DNA from: Pseudomonadota bacterium
Lineage (GTDB): Bacteria; Pseudomonadota; Alphaproteobacteria; Acetobacterales; Acetobacteraceae
NCBI GenBank assembly: GCA_021845985.1
Contig: JAJZES010000004.1
Span: 1-63,968, forward strand
DNA length: 63,968 nucleotides
Direction: 5' to 3'
This document shows, in pieces, positions 9,485 to 17,658 of the stretch (position 1 is its first letter; each line of letters starts with the position of its first letter). The notes beneath the pieces are model-generated. The model was not told the origin of the DNA and ran no database searches. It saw only the letters and a list, made by a program, of their open reading frames with translations. A program made the translations under genes and the position numbers.

Positions 9485-10780
9485 CTATCGCCCCATCACC
9501 AGGTTGGGCAGAAACAGGCTGAGCCACGGCACGTAGGTGATCACCACCAGCAGCACCAGCAGCAGCACGATATAGGGAATCGCCTCGAAGAACACGCTCA
9601 TCAGCTCGACCCGGCCGATCGCCGACATGACGAACAGGTTCATGCCGACCGGCGGATGCACCAGCCCGACCATCAGGTTCAGCACCATCACCACGCCGAG
9701 ATGCACCGGATCGACGCCGACGCTCTGCATCAGCGGCATCAGCAGCGGCGCCAGCACCAGCACGATCGGCAGCGGCTCCATGAACATGCCGAGCACCAGC
9801 AGGATCAGGTTGACCATCATCAGCAGCGCCCACGGCCGGTGCGACACCGCCAGCATGCCGTCGGTGAGCATGGCGCCGAACTGCTCCTGCACCACCAGCG
9901 CCGAAAAGATCTGCGAGGTCGCCACCGTCAGCATCACCGCGGTTGCCACCAGCGCCGAGCGCGCGGCGCAGTCGATGATCTGGCGCACCCCGAGCGTGCG
10001 ATAGACGAGGCCGCCGAGCAGCAGCGTATAGAGCACCGCGATGGCCGCGGCCTCGGTCGGGGTGGCGATGCCGAGCACCATGCTGGCGACGACGAAGGCC
10101 GGGGCGGCGAGCGGCGGCAGGCCGCGCAGCACCGCGGCGAGGCGCGGACGCCAGGCCAGCTTCGGCTCGCGCGCCAGACCGCGCCGCTTGGCAATCTGCC
10201 AGGTCAGCGCATACATCGACAGGAACAGGATGAACGCCGGCAGGATGCCGGCGAGGAACAGCCGGCCGACCGAGAGATTGACCGCGGCGCCGAGCACGAT
10301 GAACAGCAGCGACGGCGGCACCAGCGGCCCGACGGTGGCGGCGCAGGCGACGACGGCGCAGGCATAGGCGACCGGATAGTTGCGCCGCGCCATTTCCGGC
10401 ACCAGCACGACGCCGGTTGCCGCCGCGTCGGCCATCGCCGAGCCGGTCATGCCGGAGACGACGAAATTGGCGGTGACGGCGACATTGGCCAACCCGCCGT
10501 TGAAATGCCCGACCAGCGCCGACGCCATATCGACCAGCCGCCGCGTCGCGCCGCTGAAGGTCAGCAATTCACCGGCGAAGATGAACAGCGGCACGCTGAG
10601 CAGGGTGAACGAGTTGATCCCCTCGGTCATCTCATGGGCGAAGATGACGAAGGCCAGCGGCGTGTCGGTGAACTGCGACAGGAAGATGCAGATGAAGGCG
10701 GTCAGCCCGATCGCCCAGGCGACCTCCATGCCGCTGAGGATGAAGACGATCAGCAGCACCACCAGCACGATCAGGATCAT
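9485..10780 (-). CDS. dctM: TRAP transporter large permease (DctM)
   Basis: Large membrane subunit of a tripartite ATP-independent periplasmic transporter, which imports an organic acid using the sodium or proton gradient. It has 431 residues and about twelve membrane helices. It starts MILIVLVVLLIVFILSGMEV. Family motifs include SVPLFIFAGELL, GMTGSAMADAAATG and GLVHPPVGMNLFV. The ATG overlaps the dctQ stop by 4 bp. It is the last gene of the leftward operon beginning at dctP. The substrate cannot be read; the neighbouring FAD-binding oxidoreductase suggests a polycarboxylate, which is inference. Confidence 0.93.
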   Translation of the reverse strand: MILIVLVVLLIVFILSGMEVAWAIGLTAFICIFLSQFTDTPLAFVIFAHEMTEGINSFTLLSVPLFIFAGELLTFSGATRRLVDMASALVGHFNGGLANVAVTANFVVSGMTGSAMADAAATGVVLVPEMARRNYPVAYACAVVACAATVGPLVPPSLLFIVLGAAVNLSVGRLFLAGILPAFILFLSMYALTWQIAKRRGLAREPKLAWRPRLAAVLRGLPPLAAPAFVVASMVLGIATPTEAAAIAVLYTLLLGGLVYRTLGVRQIIDCAARSALVATAVMLTVATSQIFSALVVQEQFGAMLTDGMLAVSHRPWALLMMVNLILLVLGMFMEPLPIVLVLAPLLMPLMQSVGVDPVHLGVVMVLNLMVGLVHPPVGMNLFVMSAIGRVELMSVFFEAIPYIVLLLVLLVVITYVPWLSLFLPNLVMGR

Positions 10781-11283
10781 TGTGCGGCGTCGTCCAGTTC
10801 GGCGGAGCGGCCGATCAGCAGCAGCACCAGCGCGCGCAACTGATACCAGCCGATGATGACGCTGCCGACCGGCAGAGCATAGAAATAGACCGACCCCGAC
10901 CAGCCGGTGGACAGCATGGTCTGCCCGGAACTCAGCGCGATGATCGGCACGCTGTAGGTGATGAAGGCGCCGAGCATGACCAGGATGGCGCAATGGGCGA
11001 AGATCAGCAGCGCCCGGCGCACCGCGCGCGGCGCCCGCTCGACGAAGAACACCACGCGGATCTGCGGGCCGAGCTTCGCCGTCAGCCCGACCACGGTGAA
11101 CACCAGCCAGATGAACAGCAGATTCGGCACATCCGCCGACCACAGCGGCGGCCGGTTGAAGATGTAGCGCATGCCGACGCTGTAGATAATGACGCCGAAC
11201 AGCGCCAGCATGCCGACGGCGCCGAGATAATAGACGATGCGGTCGAGCACGCCCGGCGGCCGCTCCGACATGTGGCCGCTCAT
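10777..11283 (-). CDS. dctQ: TRAP transporter small permease (DctQ)
   Basis: Small four-helix membrane subunit of the TRAP transporter, 168 residues. Hydrophobic segments lie at about 17-40 (YLGAVGMLALFGVIIYSVG), 55-72, 95-115 and 130-155. RYIFNRPPLWSADVPNLLF is the DctQ-type stretch after the first helix. It overlaps dctM by 4 bp and works with DctM to pass substrate from the DctP binding protein. A second ATG four codons in (MSERPP) is an alternative start. Confidence 0.88.
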   Translation of the reverse strand: MSGHMSERPPGVLDRIVYYLGAVGMLALFGVIIYSVGMRYIFNRPPLWSADVPNLLFIWLVFTVVGLTAKLGPQIRVVFFVERAPRAVRRALLIFAHCAILVMLGAFITYSVPIIALSSGQTMLSTGWSGSVYFYALPVGSVIIGWYQLRALVLLLIGRSAELDDAAQ

Positions 11284-11292
11284 CCGCGGCGC

Positions 11293-11649
11293 CTAGCCGG
11301 CGGGTGCGGCAGGGTCGGCGATGATGCTGCCGTCGCGGCGGTCGCGCAGGCTCAGTCGCACGAACACCTTGCCGGTGCCGCCGTGGTCGATGCCGGTGTC
11401 GAAACAGTCGAAACTGTGCCAGTGCGGGCTGATCGGATGCAGCCCGGCGGCGGCGCGGTCGGCGGCGAGCAGCAAAGCGGGTTGCAGCCGGGCGATGATG
11501 CCGAGGCAGAGCGGCGCCGTCGAACGCGCCGGATCGAGCACGCCGCGCAGGTCGAACACATAGCTCTGGCCGGCGCGGATGAAATTGGCGCAGTGGGTGG
11601 ACTGGGTCACCTCCGCCACCAGGTCGGTCTGCCGCTCGGGCGCGCTCAT
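11293..11649 (-). CDS. TIGR04076-like small protein, copy 1
   Basis: Small protein of 118 residues that I place tentatively in the TIGR04076 family of uncharacterised proteins. It shares, at matching spacing, VFDLRGVLDP, APLCLGIIARLQPALL, AAAGLHPISPHWHSFDCFDTGIDHG and KVFVRL with the gene just upstream, so the two are clearly paralogues. There is no signal peptide. A conserved Cys follows the aromatic His-Trp-His segment, and two His residues flank it, which could bind a metal; that is inference. It lies 9 bp before dctQ and overlaps the preceding paralogue by 4 bp. Confidence 0.75.
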   Translation of the reverse strand: MSAPERQTDLVAEVTQSTHCANFIRAGQSYVFDLRGVLDPARSTAPLCLGIIARLQPALLLAADRAAAGLHPISPHWHSFDCFDTGIDHGGTGKVFVRLSLRDRRDGSIIADPAAPAG

Positions 11650-12164
11650 GGTGCCGACTCCGCCGCCGCAGCGGTGAGGATGCGCGCATCGACCGGCTCA
11701 TGCGTGTCGGTCCGGCGCATGAACACGCGGCAGCGCGCCTTGCTGGCGCCGTGGTCGTCGCCGCTCAGCGGACAGTCGTAGAAGCGCCAGATCGGGGTCA
11801 GCGGATTAAGCCCCTCCGAGGCACGGTCGAACGTCATGTAGAACACCGCCAGGATCGGCGACAGCAGATGCACGCAGAGCGGCGCATCCGACAATTCGGG
11901 CTTCACCGCGTGGCGCATGCTCAGCACGATGCGCTGACCCGGCGCCACGCCGCAGCCGCAGCCGCCCGGATTGCTGACGATCTCGACGACGATTTCATAG
12001 TCGTCGAGCCAGGAATGGCCGAGCCGGCGGCGGGCGGCGAACAGGTTGCGCACCTCTGGCGACAGCCGGGCGAAATCCGCGTCCGACAGATCGAGCGCGC
12101 GTTTGAGCTGTGGCTGCATGTCCTCCAGATGGTCTTCCGGCTGGACATAGAACGGATCGACCAT
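11646..12164 (-). CDS. TIGR04076-like protein, copy 2 (with N-terminal extension)
   Basis: Protein of 172 residues. The C-terminal 110 residues are a paralogue of the downstream gene: GQRIVLSMRHAVKPE, APLCVHLLSPILAVFY, SEGLNPLTPIWRFYDCPLSGDDHG. The N-terminal 60 residues are different (ALDLSDADFARLSPEVRNLF), with a GGCGCG cluster near residue 70. No function is known for the family. Its position between a methyltransferase and TRAP permease genes, with 4-bp coupling, suggests a role with the transported compound. The start is the ATG at 12162-12164. Confidence 0.75.
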   Translation of the reverse strand: MVDPFYVQPEDHLEDMQPQLKRALDLSDADFARLSPEVRNLFAARRRLGHSWLDDYEIVVEIVSNPGGCGCGVAPGQRIVLSMRHAVKPELSDAPLCVHLLSPILAVFYMTFDRASEGLNPLTPIWRFYDCPLSGDDHGASKARCRVFMRRTDTHEPVDARILTAAAAESAP

Positions 12165-12177
12165 GATGTGCCCCGTG

Positions 12178-13266
12178 TCAGGCGGATTTGCGGGCGATGA
12201 TCATCGTCCAGGGAAAGCGCCATGCGGCGAAGCCGGGCGCCAGTGTGCCGGGCATTTCCTCGAACGGGACGATCTCGACGGAGTCGAAGCCGGCGCGGCG
12301 ATGGGCGCCGGCGATGTCCATGTCGTTGAGCGGCGGCATGAACGGCTCGTTGTTGCGCCGGCTGTGGCCTTCGTGAATGTAGCGGTGGAACGGATCGGCG
12401 TCGGTGAGGAAATCGAGATGGATCGACAGTCCGCCGGGGGCCAGCAGCCGGTATGCCTCGTGCAGCGTGCGTTCGATATGGCCGGGCGGCATTTCGTGCA
12501 GCAGCATGGTGCTGGTGACGACATCATAGTCGGCATCGGCCAGTCCGGTGGCGGCGGCGTCGGCCTGACGGTAGTGGACATTGCGCGCCTGATCCTCGGC
12601 CGCGGTGCGCGCGGCGAGCGTCAGGCACGGCGCGGCGAGGTCCACCGCGGTCACCTCCAATGCGCGCTCGCCGGCATAGAACGGCCGCGTGCTTTTGCCG
12701 AAGCCACAGCCGAGATCGACCAGCCGCCGCGCCGCGCCGGCGCGGGCCAGCACCTCGCGGGTGAAGCGATGATGCAGATCGGCGTCGCGGTTGAGCAGCG
12801 GCGTGGTGGTGCGGGCGCCGCGTTCATAGACATAGCCGGCAACTTCGTCGCTCCACACGCCGCCGGGGTGCTGGTGGATGTCCACCGCGACGTAGTAGCC
12901 GGGCAGCGCCAGATCGGGGTCGAGGGCGAGACGGTCGCTGTCGCCGCCGGCCGCCAGTTCGGCCGCGAGAGCGTCGCGATGGGCGGCGAAATGCGGCGCC
13001 AGACCGTGCCGGCCGGAGTATTTCATCCGCTGCAGATGCCGCTCGAACCAGCCGAAATACTGCGCCAGCGGATCGTCGGCGAGCAGGTCGCCGACCTCGG
13101 CCGCCTGCTGCGGCGGCGCCGCGCCGGCGGCGCGGCGGCGGTCGAGCGCGCGGTCGTACTGGCCGCGCAGCACTGGGAACAGCTCGCGCGTCCAGGTCAG
13201 CTTGCAGGCGAGAACGAAGTCCTGATAGGCGTCGAAACGCCGATCGACCGGCAGGTCCTTGGCCAT
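12178..13266 (-). CDS. SAM-dependent methyltransferase
   Basis: Class I methyltransferase of 362 residues. Motif I is LVDLGCGFGKSTRPF (about residues 198-212), followed by VTAVDLAAPCL and YDVVTSTMLLHEMPPGHI. The C-terminal strand ends in FPWTMIIARK. The N-terminal about 150 residues are helical and not typical of small methyltransferases. The acceptor is unknown. The start at 13264-13266 has AGAGGA upstream; a longer reading frame to 13332 runs under the preceding gene. It is encoded within the TRAP operon, downstream of dctP and a small gene. Confidence 0.85.
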   Translation of the reverse strand: MAKDLPVDRRFDAYQDFVLACKLTWTRELFPVLRGQYDRALDRRRAAGAAPPQQAAEVGDLLADDPLAQYFGWFERHLQRMKYSGRHGLAPHFAAHRDALAAELAAGGDSDRLALDPDLALPGYYVAVDIHQHPGGVWSDEVAGYVYERGARTTTPLLNRDADLHHRFTREVLARAGAARRLVDLGCGFGKSTRPFYAGERALEVTAVDLAAPCLTLAARTAAEDQARNVHYRQADAAATGLADADYDVVTSTMLLHEMPPGHIERTLHEAYRLLAPGGLSIHLDFLTDADPFHRYIHEGHSRRNNEPFMPPLNDMDIAGAHRRAGFDSVEIVPFEEMPGTLAPGFAAWRFPWTMIIARKSA

Positions 13267-13276
13267 GATGGTCCTC

Positions 13277-13600
13277 TCAGCCGAAGCGGCGCAGCAGATC
13301 GGCCGGCGCGCCCTTCGAGGCTTGCCGGCCAAGCGTGCAGAGCATTAGTTCGCGCACATAGGCGGTGCGTTCGGCGTCAATGCGCGCCTGTTCGGCGGCC
13401 TCCGGTACATAGCGGTCGAGCGCGTCGGCCTCGATCGCGCCGCGCTGCGTCAACGCCACTTCCAGCGCCCGCAGCCGGTCCTTGGTGACATATAATTCCG
13501 CCGCCAGCGTCATCACCATCGCCACCGCGCGGTCGAGCGCCGGATCGGCGAAGAAGGTCTGCTCCGCCGCCGGGTCGGCGGCTGCACCCGGCTCCGCCAT
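13277..13600 (-). CDS. Hypothetical small protein in TRAP operon
   Basis: Unrecognised protein of 107 residues that is soluble and mostly helical. FFADPALDRAVAMVMTLAAELYVTKDRLRALE is followed by RYVPEAAEQARIDAERTAYVRELM. It begins 2 bp after the dctP stop and ends 10 bp before the methyltransferase start, so it is part of the operon. The acidic, charged helical pattern suggests a small partner of the methyltransferase; that is only positional inference. Confidence 0.7.
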   Translation of the reverse strand: MAEPGAAADPAAEQTFFADPALDRAVAMVMTLAAELYVTKDRLRALEVALTQRGAIEADALDRYVPEAAEQARIDAERTAYVRELMLCTLGRQASKGAPADLLRRFG

Positions 13601-13602
13601 GC

Positions 13603-14583
13603 CTATGCCCCCTTCACCTGCTCCCAGGCACCGTCGCCGAAGACGCTGTCGGCGAGCCGTTTGTTGAGCGGTTCGAGGTCGCTGTAAAGCGTCGCTGAGT
13701 TGAGCGTGATGATGCTGTCCTTGCCGTTGGCCTGCGCCCAGCTTGCCAGATCGCTCTGCTTCTTGCTGACCCCGACATCGTAGTAATTGGCCGGCTCCAG
13801 CGCGGTGAAGCCCTGCTGCAGCGCCTCCTGCTCGGCGGGTTTGAGGCGATGCCACGCGGCCTCGGAGATCACTTCCTTGTCGAGCGCGAGGCCGAAATCA
13901 TCGGCGACGACGTATTTGCAGACTTCATAGAACTTGCCGGAGACGCCGGGATTGAGCGCGGTCAGCACGCCATCGACGATGCCCTGCTGCAACGCCAGAT
14001 AGATTTGGTCGAACGGGATCGGCGTCGGGTTGCCGCCGAAGAACTTCACCCCCTCGACACAGCCTTCGATCGCCGCGGTGCGGATCTTGCGGCCCTTGAG
14101 ATCGGCAAAGCTCTTGATCGGCTCTTTCAGCATCAGATTATACGAGCCGAGCCGGCCGGTGCCGAGCAGGCGCGCATTGTAGCGCTTCTGCAGTACGGCC
14201 GACGCCTTGGTGCCGAGCGCCCCCTGCATCACCCGTCCGGCCTGGGCGCCGTCGCGGAAGAAATACGGGCTGTAGAGAATGTCGAATTCGCGCGTCCCGG
14301 TATAGGCGCCGTTGTACATGTCGAGTCCGCCGAGCGCCATCTGCTCCAGCAGCTTCTGTTCGCCGCCGAGCGTGCCGGCGAACATGGTGAAGGCGACGGC
14401 GCCGTCGGTCTTCTGCGTCACCATCTCGAACAGCTTGGCGTTGAAGGTGTTCGACAAGGTCTGCGCGTTGCCGGCATTGGCATAGCGCAGGGTCAGCCGG
14501 GCGGCTGCCCGGGTCGCCACGGGGAGCAGCGCGGCAGCCGCGGCGGCGCCGAACAGGGAGCGGCGGGGCAGGGAAATCGGCAT
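13603..14583 (-). CDS. dctP: TRAP transporter solute-binding protein (DctP)
   Basis: Periplasmic binding protein of 326 residues with a twin-Arg-like signal (PRRSLFGAAAAAALLPVATRA). The family signature is visible as LKGRKIRTA (the Arg that contacts substrate carboxylate), then PFDQIYLALQQGIVDGV. GGLDMYNGAY is the preceding strand. GGAGG lies 7 nt before the ATG at 14581-14583; a GTG at 14589 is too close to it. First gene of the leftward operon dctP-hyp-methyltransferase-TIGR04076 x2-dctQ-dctM. Upstream, 14603-14613 is an imperfect GGTGTGATACC palindrome that could be an operator. Confidence 0.93.
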   Translation of the reverse strand: MPISLPRRSLFGAAAAAALLPVATRAAARLTLRYANAGNAQTLSNTFNAKLFEMVTQKTDGAVAFTMFAGTLGGEQKLLEQMALGGLDMYNGAYTGTREFDILYSPYFFRDGAQAGRVMQGALGTKASAVLQKRYNARLLGTGRLGSYNLMLKEPIKSFADLKGRKIRTAAIEGCVEGVKFFGGNPTPIPFDQIYLALQQGIVDGVLTALNPGVSGKFYEVCKYVVADDFGLALDKEVISEAAWHRLKPAEQEALQQGFTALEPANYYDVGVSKKQSDLASWAQANGKDSIITLNSATLYSDLEPLNKRLADSVFGDGAWEQVKGA

Positions 14584-14733
14584 CGTCACGCCTCCGAATA
14601 TCGGTGTGATACCAAACTATCAGACCCGTCCGGCGCAGAGCGCGGTTGTGAAGCTGTCTGCATCATGGCACAACTCTATGCCGAGATTCGCCGGCGCGCC
14701 AACAGCAAATATCGCGTCCGGTAAGGAGGCCGC

Positions 14734-16164
14734 ATGCAGCACTTCGACATCGTCATCGTCGGCGCCGGCACCGCCGGCATCCCGGCGATGATCGAGGCGG
14801 TGGCGGCCGGGGCGCAGGTGCTGCTGGTCGAACAGTCGGAGCGCGTCGGCGGCACGCTGCACATCTCGGCGGCGCAGATGAGCGGCGCCGGCACCGCGCT
14901 GCAGCGCGCCCGCGGCATCGCCGACGATGCCGCGGCGCATCTCGCTGACGCCCTGCGGATCAGCCGCGGCAGCGCCGATGCGGCGCTGCTCGCCAAGGCG
15001 ACGGCGCTTGCCGGCGGCACCATCGACTGGCTGATGGCGCATGGTTTCGATATGGACCCGGCCTGCCCGGCGATCCTGCATTTTCACGAGGCCTATCGGA
15101 CCCCGCGCACCTATTGGGGCCGCGACGGCGGGCGTTCGGTGCTGCGCGTGCTGCTGCCGCTGCTGGAGGCGGCGCTGGCGCGGCCGAACGCGACGCTGTG
15201 GCTGAACACCGAGGCGACGGCGCTGCTGCCCGGCGCGGCCGGCGGCGTCGCCGGTGTGGCGCTGCGCGACCGGCTCACCGGCGCCGACCGCCGCGTCAGC
15301 GCCGGCAGCGTGGTGCTGGCGAGCGGCGGCTATGGCGGCAATCCGGCGATGTTCGCGCGGCTGACCGGGGGCGCGCCGCTCTATACTCCTGCGCTGCCGA
15401 TCGCCACCGGCAGCGGCATCGCCATGGCCGAGGCGATCGGCGCCGCCATCCGCGGCGGCGCGCATTTCATCCCGACCTTCGCCGGCATCGAGGAGGAAGC
15501 CGGCTCCGGCCGGGTGCTGTGGGAGCATCTGCCGAGCCTGACGCCGCAGACCCGGCCGCCCTGGGAAGTGTTCGTCGGAGCGGACGGGCGGCGCTTCGTG
15601 CGCGAGGACAGCGACAGCGTCGATGCGCGCGAGCGGGCGCTGATGCGCCTGCCCGGCCTGACCTTCTGGGCGGTGTTCGACGCCGCGGTGCTGCGCGACG
15701 CGCCGCCGCTGCTGCCGGGCTGGCGGGCGGACGAACTGGCGCGCGCCTGGGCCGAACATCCGGGTTTTGCCACCGCGGCGACGCTGCCCGATCTGGCGCG
15801 CCGCGCCGGCATCGACGCCGACGCGCTCGCCGCGACCATCGCCGCCTACAACGCGGCGCCGCCCGACGCGGCGGATGGCTGGGGCCGCACGCACCGGCCA
15901 TGCCCGATCGCCGAGCCGCCGTTCCGCGCCATCCGCATGCACGGCATCGTGCTGAAAACCCCGGCCGGGCTGGCGGTCGATAGCGCGCTGCGGGTGCTCG
16001 ACACCGCCGGGCAGCCGGTGCGCGGCCTGTACGCGATCGGCGAGGCGATGGGCGGCGCCGCGCTGTCGGGCAACGCCTTCGTCGGCGGCATGAGCGTCAC
16101 GCCGGCGCTGTCCTTCGGCCGCTGGCTCGGCCAGACTCTTGGCCGGATGCAGGAGGCCGGGTGA
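14734..16164 (+). CDS. FAD-dependent oxidoreductase (fumarate-reductase/TcuA-like)
   Basis: Flavoprotein of 476 residues. The N-terminal dinucleotide fold is DIVIVGAGTAGIPAMIEAVAAG (seen from residue 5), followed by LLVEQSERVGGTL. Typical family stretches are VLASGGYGGNPAMF, ATGSGIAMAEAIGA and the C-terminal FAD contact GGAALSGNAFVGG. Relatives include fumarate reductase flavoprotein, tricarballylate dehydrogenase (TcuA) and 3-ketosteroid dehydrogenases; the substrate cannot be separated by eye. It is divergent from the TRAP operon, so the imported acid may be its substrate (inference). The start has GGAGG. It overlaps the hydrolase gene as TGATG. Confidence 0.88.
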   Translation: MQHFDIVIVGAGTAGIPAMIEAVAAGAQVLLVEQSERVGGTLHISAAQMSGAGTALQRARGIADDAAAHLADALRISRGSADAALLAKATALAGGTIDWLMAHGFDMDPACPAILHFHEAYRTPRTYWGRDGGRSVLRVLLPLLEAALARPNATLWLNTEATALLPGAAGGVAGVALRDRLTGADRRVSAGSVVLASGGYGGNPAMFARLTGGAPLYTPALPIATGSGIAMAEAIGAAIRGGAHFIPTFAGIEEEAGSGRVLWEHLPSLTPQTRPPWEVFVGADGRRFVREDSDSVDARERALMRLPGLTFWAVFDAAVLRDAPPLLPGWRADELARAWAEHPGFATAATLPDLARRAGIDADALAATIAAYNAAPPDAADGWGRTHRPCPIAEPPFRAIRMHGIVLKTPAGLAVDSALRVLDTAGQPVRGLYAIGEAMGGAALSGNAFVGGMSVTPALSFGRWLGQTLGRMQEAG

Positions 16165-17003
16165 TGGCGACGGAGCAGATCAGGCGCGGTTTCGTCGATG
16201 TCCCGGCGGGGCAGGTACATTACCGCAGCGCCGGCGCCGCCCTGTCGGACCGGCCGCTGGCGCTGATCCATCAGTCGCCGGGATCGTCCAAGCAACTGGA
16301 AGGGCTGATGCTGGCGCTGGCGCCGACGCGCCGGGTGGTCGCGCCGGACACGCTCGGTAACGGCGACTCGACGCCGCCCGACGCGCCCCCCGACATCGCG
16401 GCGCTGGCCGCCGCGGCATGGTGCGCGCTCGATCAGATTCTGCCGGGGCGCTTTGATCTCTACGGCAGCCACACCGGCGCCTCGATCGCAATGGAGATCG
16501 CCCTCGCCCATCCCGAGCGGGTGCGGCGGCTGGTGATCGACGGCATGGGGCTGTATGCCGCCGACGAGCAGAGCGACATTTTGCGCCGCTACGCGCGCGA
16601 GATCGCGCCCGACGCCGAGGGCACGCATCTGCTGAAGGTCTGGCATTTCTGCCGCGATCAGTTCCTGTTCTGGCCGTACTATAACCGCACCGCCGCCGGC
16701 CGCCTGCCGAACGGGCTGCCGGACGCCGACACGCTGCATGATTTCGTCGTCGAGGTGCTCAAGGCGATGCGCAGCTACCATCATTCCTACCGCGCCGCCT
16801 TCCGTCACCCCAAGCGTGAGCGGCTGGCGCTGCTGCGGCTGCCGGTGCTGGTGGTGTGCTCGCCTTCCGACATGCTGCGCCGCTATTTCCCCGAGGTCGC
16901 GGCGCTGGTGCCCGGCGCGCGCACCGCCGATCTGCCGGACTGGGACGATCCCGGCTGCGATGCCGGCACCGCCGCCATCATCACGGAGTTTCTCGATGCC
17001 TGA
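16164..17003 (+). CDS. Alpha/beta hydrolase with atypical nucleophile elbow
   Basis: Alpha/beta-hydrolase-fold protein of 279 residues: LALIHQSPGSSKQLEGL (oxyanion region), VVAPDTLGNGDS, DLYGSHTGASIAMEIALAHPERV (strand 5, elbow, helix C) and LPVLVVCSPSDM. The elbow reads G101-S-H-T-G105, so a His occupies the place where Ser, Asp or Cys normally is. Flanking Ser102 or Thr104 could serve, or the protein may not be a classical hydrolase. The start is the ATG of TGATG, with AGGAGG upstream. It is coupled to the FAD oxidoreductase and to the small gene downstream (8-bp overlap). Confidence 0.85.
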   Translation: MATEQIRRGFVDVPAGQVHYRSAGAALSDRPLALIHQSPGSSKQLEGLMLALAPTRRVVAPDTLGNGDSTPPDAPPDIAALAAAAWCALDQILPGRFDLYGSHTGASIAMEIALAHPERVRRLVIDGMGLYAADEQSDILRRYAREIAPDAEGTHLLKVWHFCRDQFLFWPYYNRTAAGRLPNGLPDADTLHDFVVEVLKAMRSYHHSYRAAFRHPKRERLALLRLPVLVVCSPSDMLRRYFPEVAALVPGARTADLPDWDDPGCDAGTAAIITEFLDA

Positions 17004-17658
17004 AGCAGCGCCGTCGCGGCATCTGGCGGCGTGTGCCGCCGTGGTGTTCATCGTCTATACGCCGGGCGAGGGCGCCGAGGCGCGCGGCTATGAGCCGTGG
17101 TTGCGGCAGATCGACAACCCGTTCTTCAACGCCATCCCCGGCGTGCACCATTATGCCAACTGGAAAATCGTCGAGGTGCTGTCCGGCGCGGCGCCGAGCT
17201 GGACGCATTTCGACTTCCAGGGGCTGACCGCGCCGGAGGTCCTGCACGACGTCTGGTTCAACCGCGACCTCGACGCCTTCCGCAGCGAATGGATCCGCTT
17301 GTGGGGCTACGGCGCCGGGGCGCCGCCGCCGGTGCAGCGCAACGCCTATCTGATGCAGCGCGACCGCCCGCCGATCGGCGCGCCGCAGCCGCTCGCCCGG
17401 CTGACCGGCGGGCGGGGCGCTCCGCCGCCGGCGGCCGATCTGGTCTGGCGGGTGACCGACACGCTGCGCAAACACTTCGCCACCGGCGCCGCCGGCGCCG
17501 CATGGCGGGTGCCGGCGGCCGAGGATAATCCGCTCGGGCTGGACTGGCTGGCGCTGCGCTATGGCGCCGGGCCGCCGGCCGGCGAGCCGGACGGCGGCGC
17601 GGCGGCGTCGCTCGATGTGCTGGTGCGCTGCATCGCCGCGCCGCCGGACTCGTCGTAG
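16996..17658 (+). CDS. Hypothetical protein downstream of hydrolase
   Basis: Unrecognised protein of 220 residues. The first half (FIVYTPGEGAEARGYEPWL, NPFFNAIPGVHHYANWKIVEV) looks like a small alpha/beta ferredoxin-type barrel of the EthD kind, but this is weak. The second half is Pro/Ala-rich. It overlaps the hydrolase stop by 8 bp and is third in the FAD oxidoreductase-hydrolase operon. Its last 100 bp overlap, tail to tail, the CMD-like gene on the other strand; either C-terminus may be shorter in reality. Confidence 0.65.
   Translation: MPEAAPSRHLAACAAVVFIVYTPGEGAEARGYEPWLRQIDNPFFNAIPGVHHYANWKIVEVLSGAAPSWTHFDFQGLTAPEVLHDVWFNRDLDAFRSEWIRLWGYGAGAPPPVQRNAYLMQRDRPPIGAPQPLARLTGGRGAPPPAADLVWRVTDTLRKHFATGAAGAAWRVPAAEDNPLGLDWLALRYGAGPPAGEPDGGAAASLDVLVRCIAAPPDSS

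Noticed and set aside
10781-11701. N-terminal extension of the dctM frame to 11701
   Set aside because: The extension lies under dctQ and the TIGR04076-like genes, reads as Arg/Pro/Ala-rich sequence, and the DctM family start is at 10780 with an ATGA overlap.
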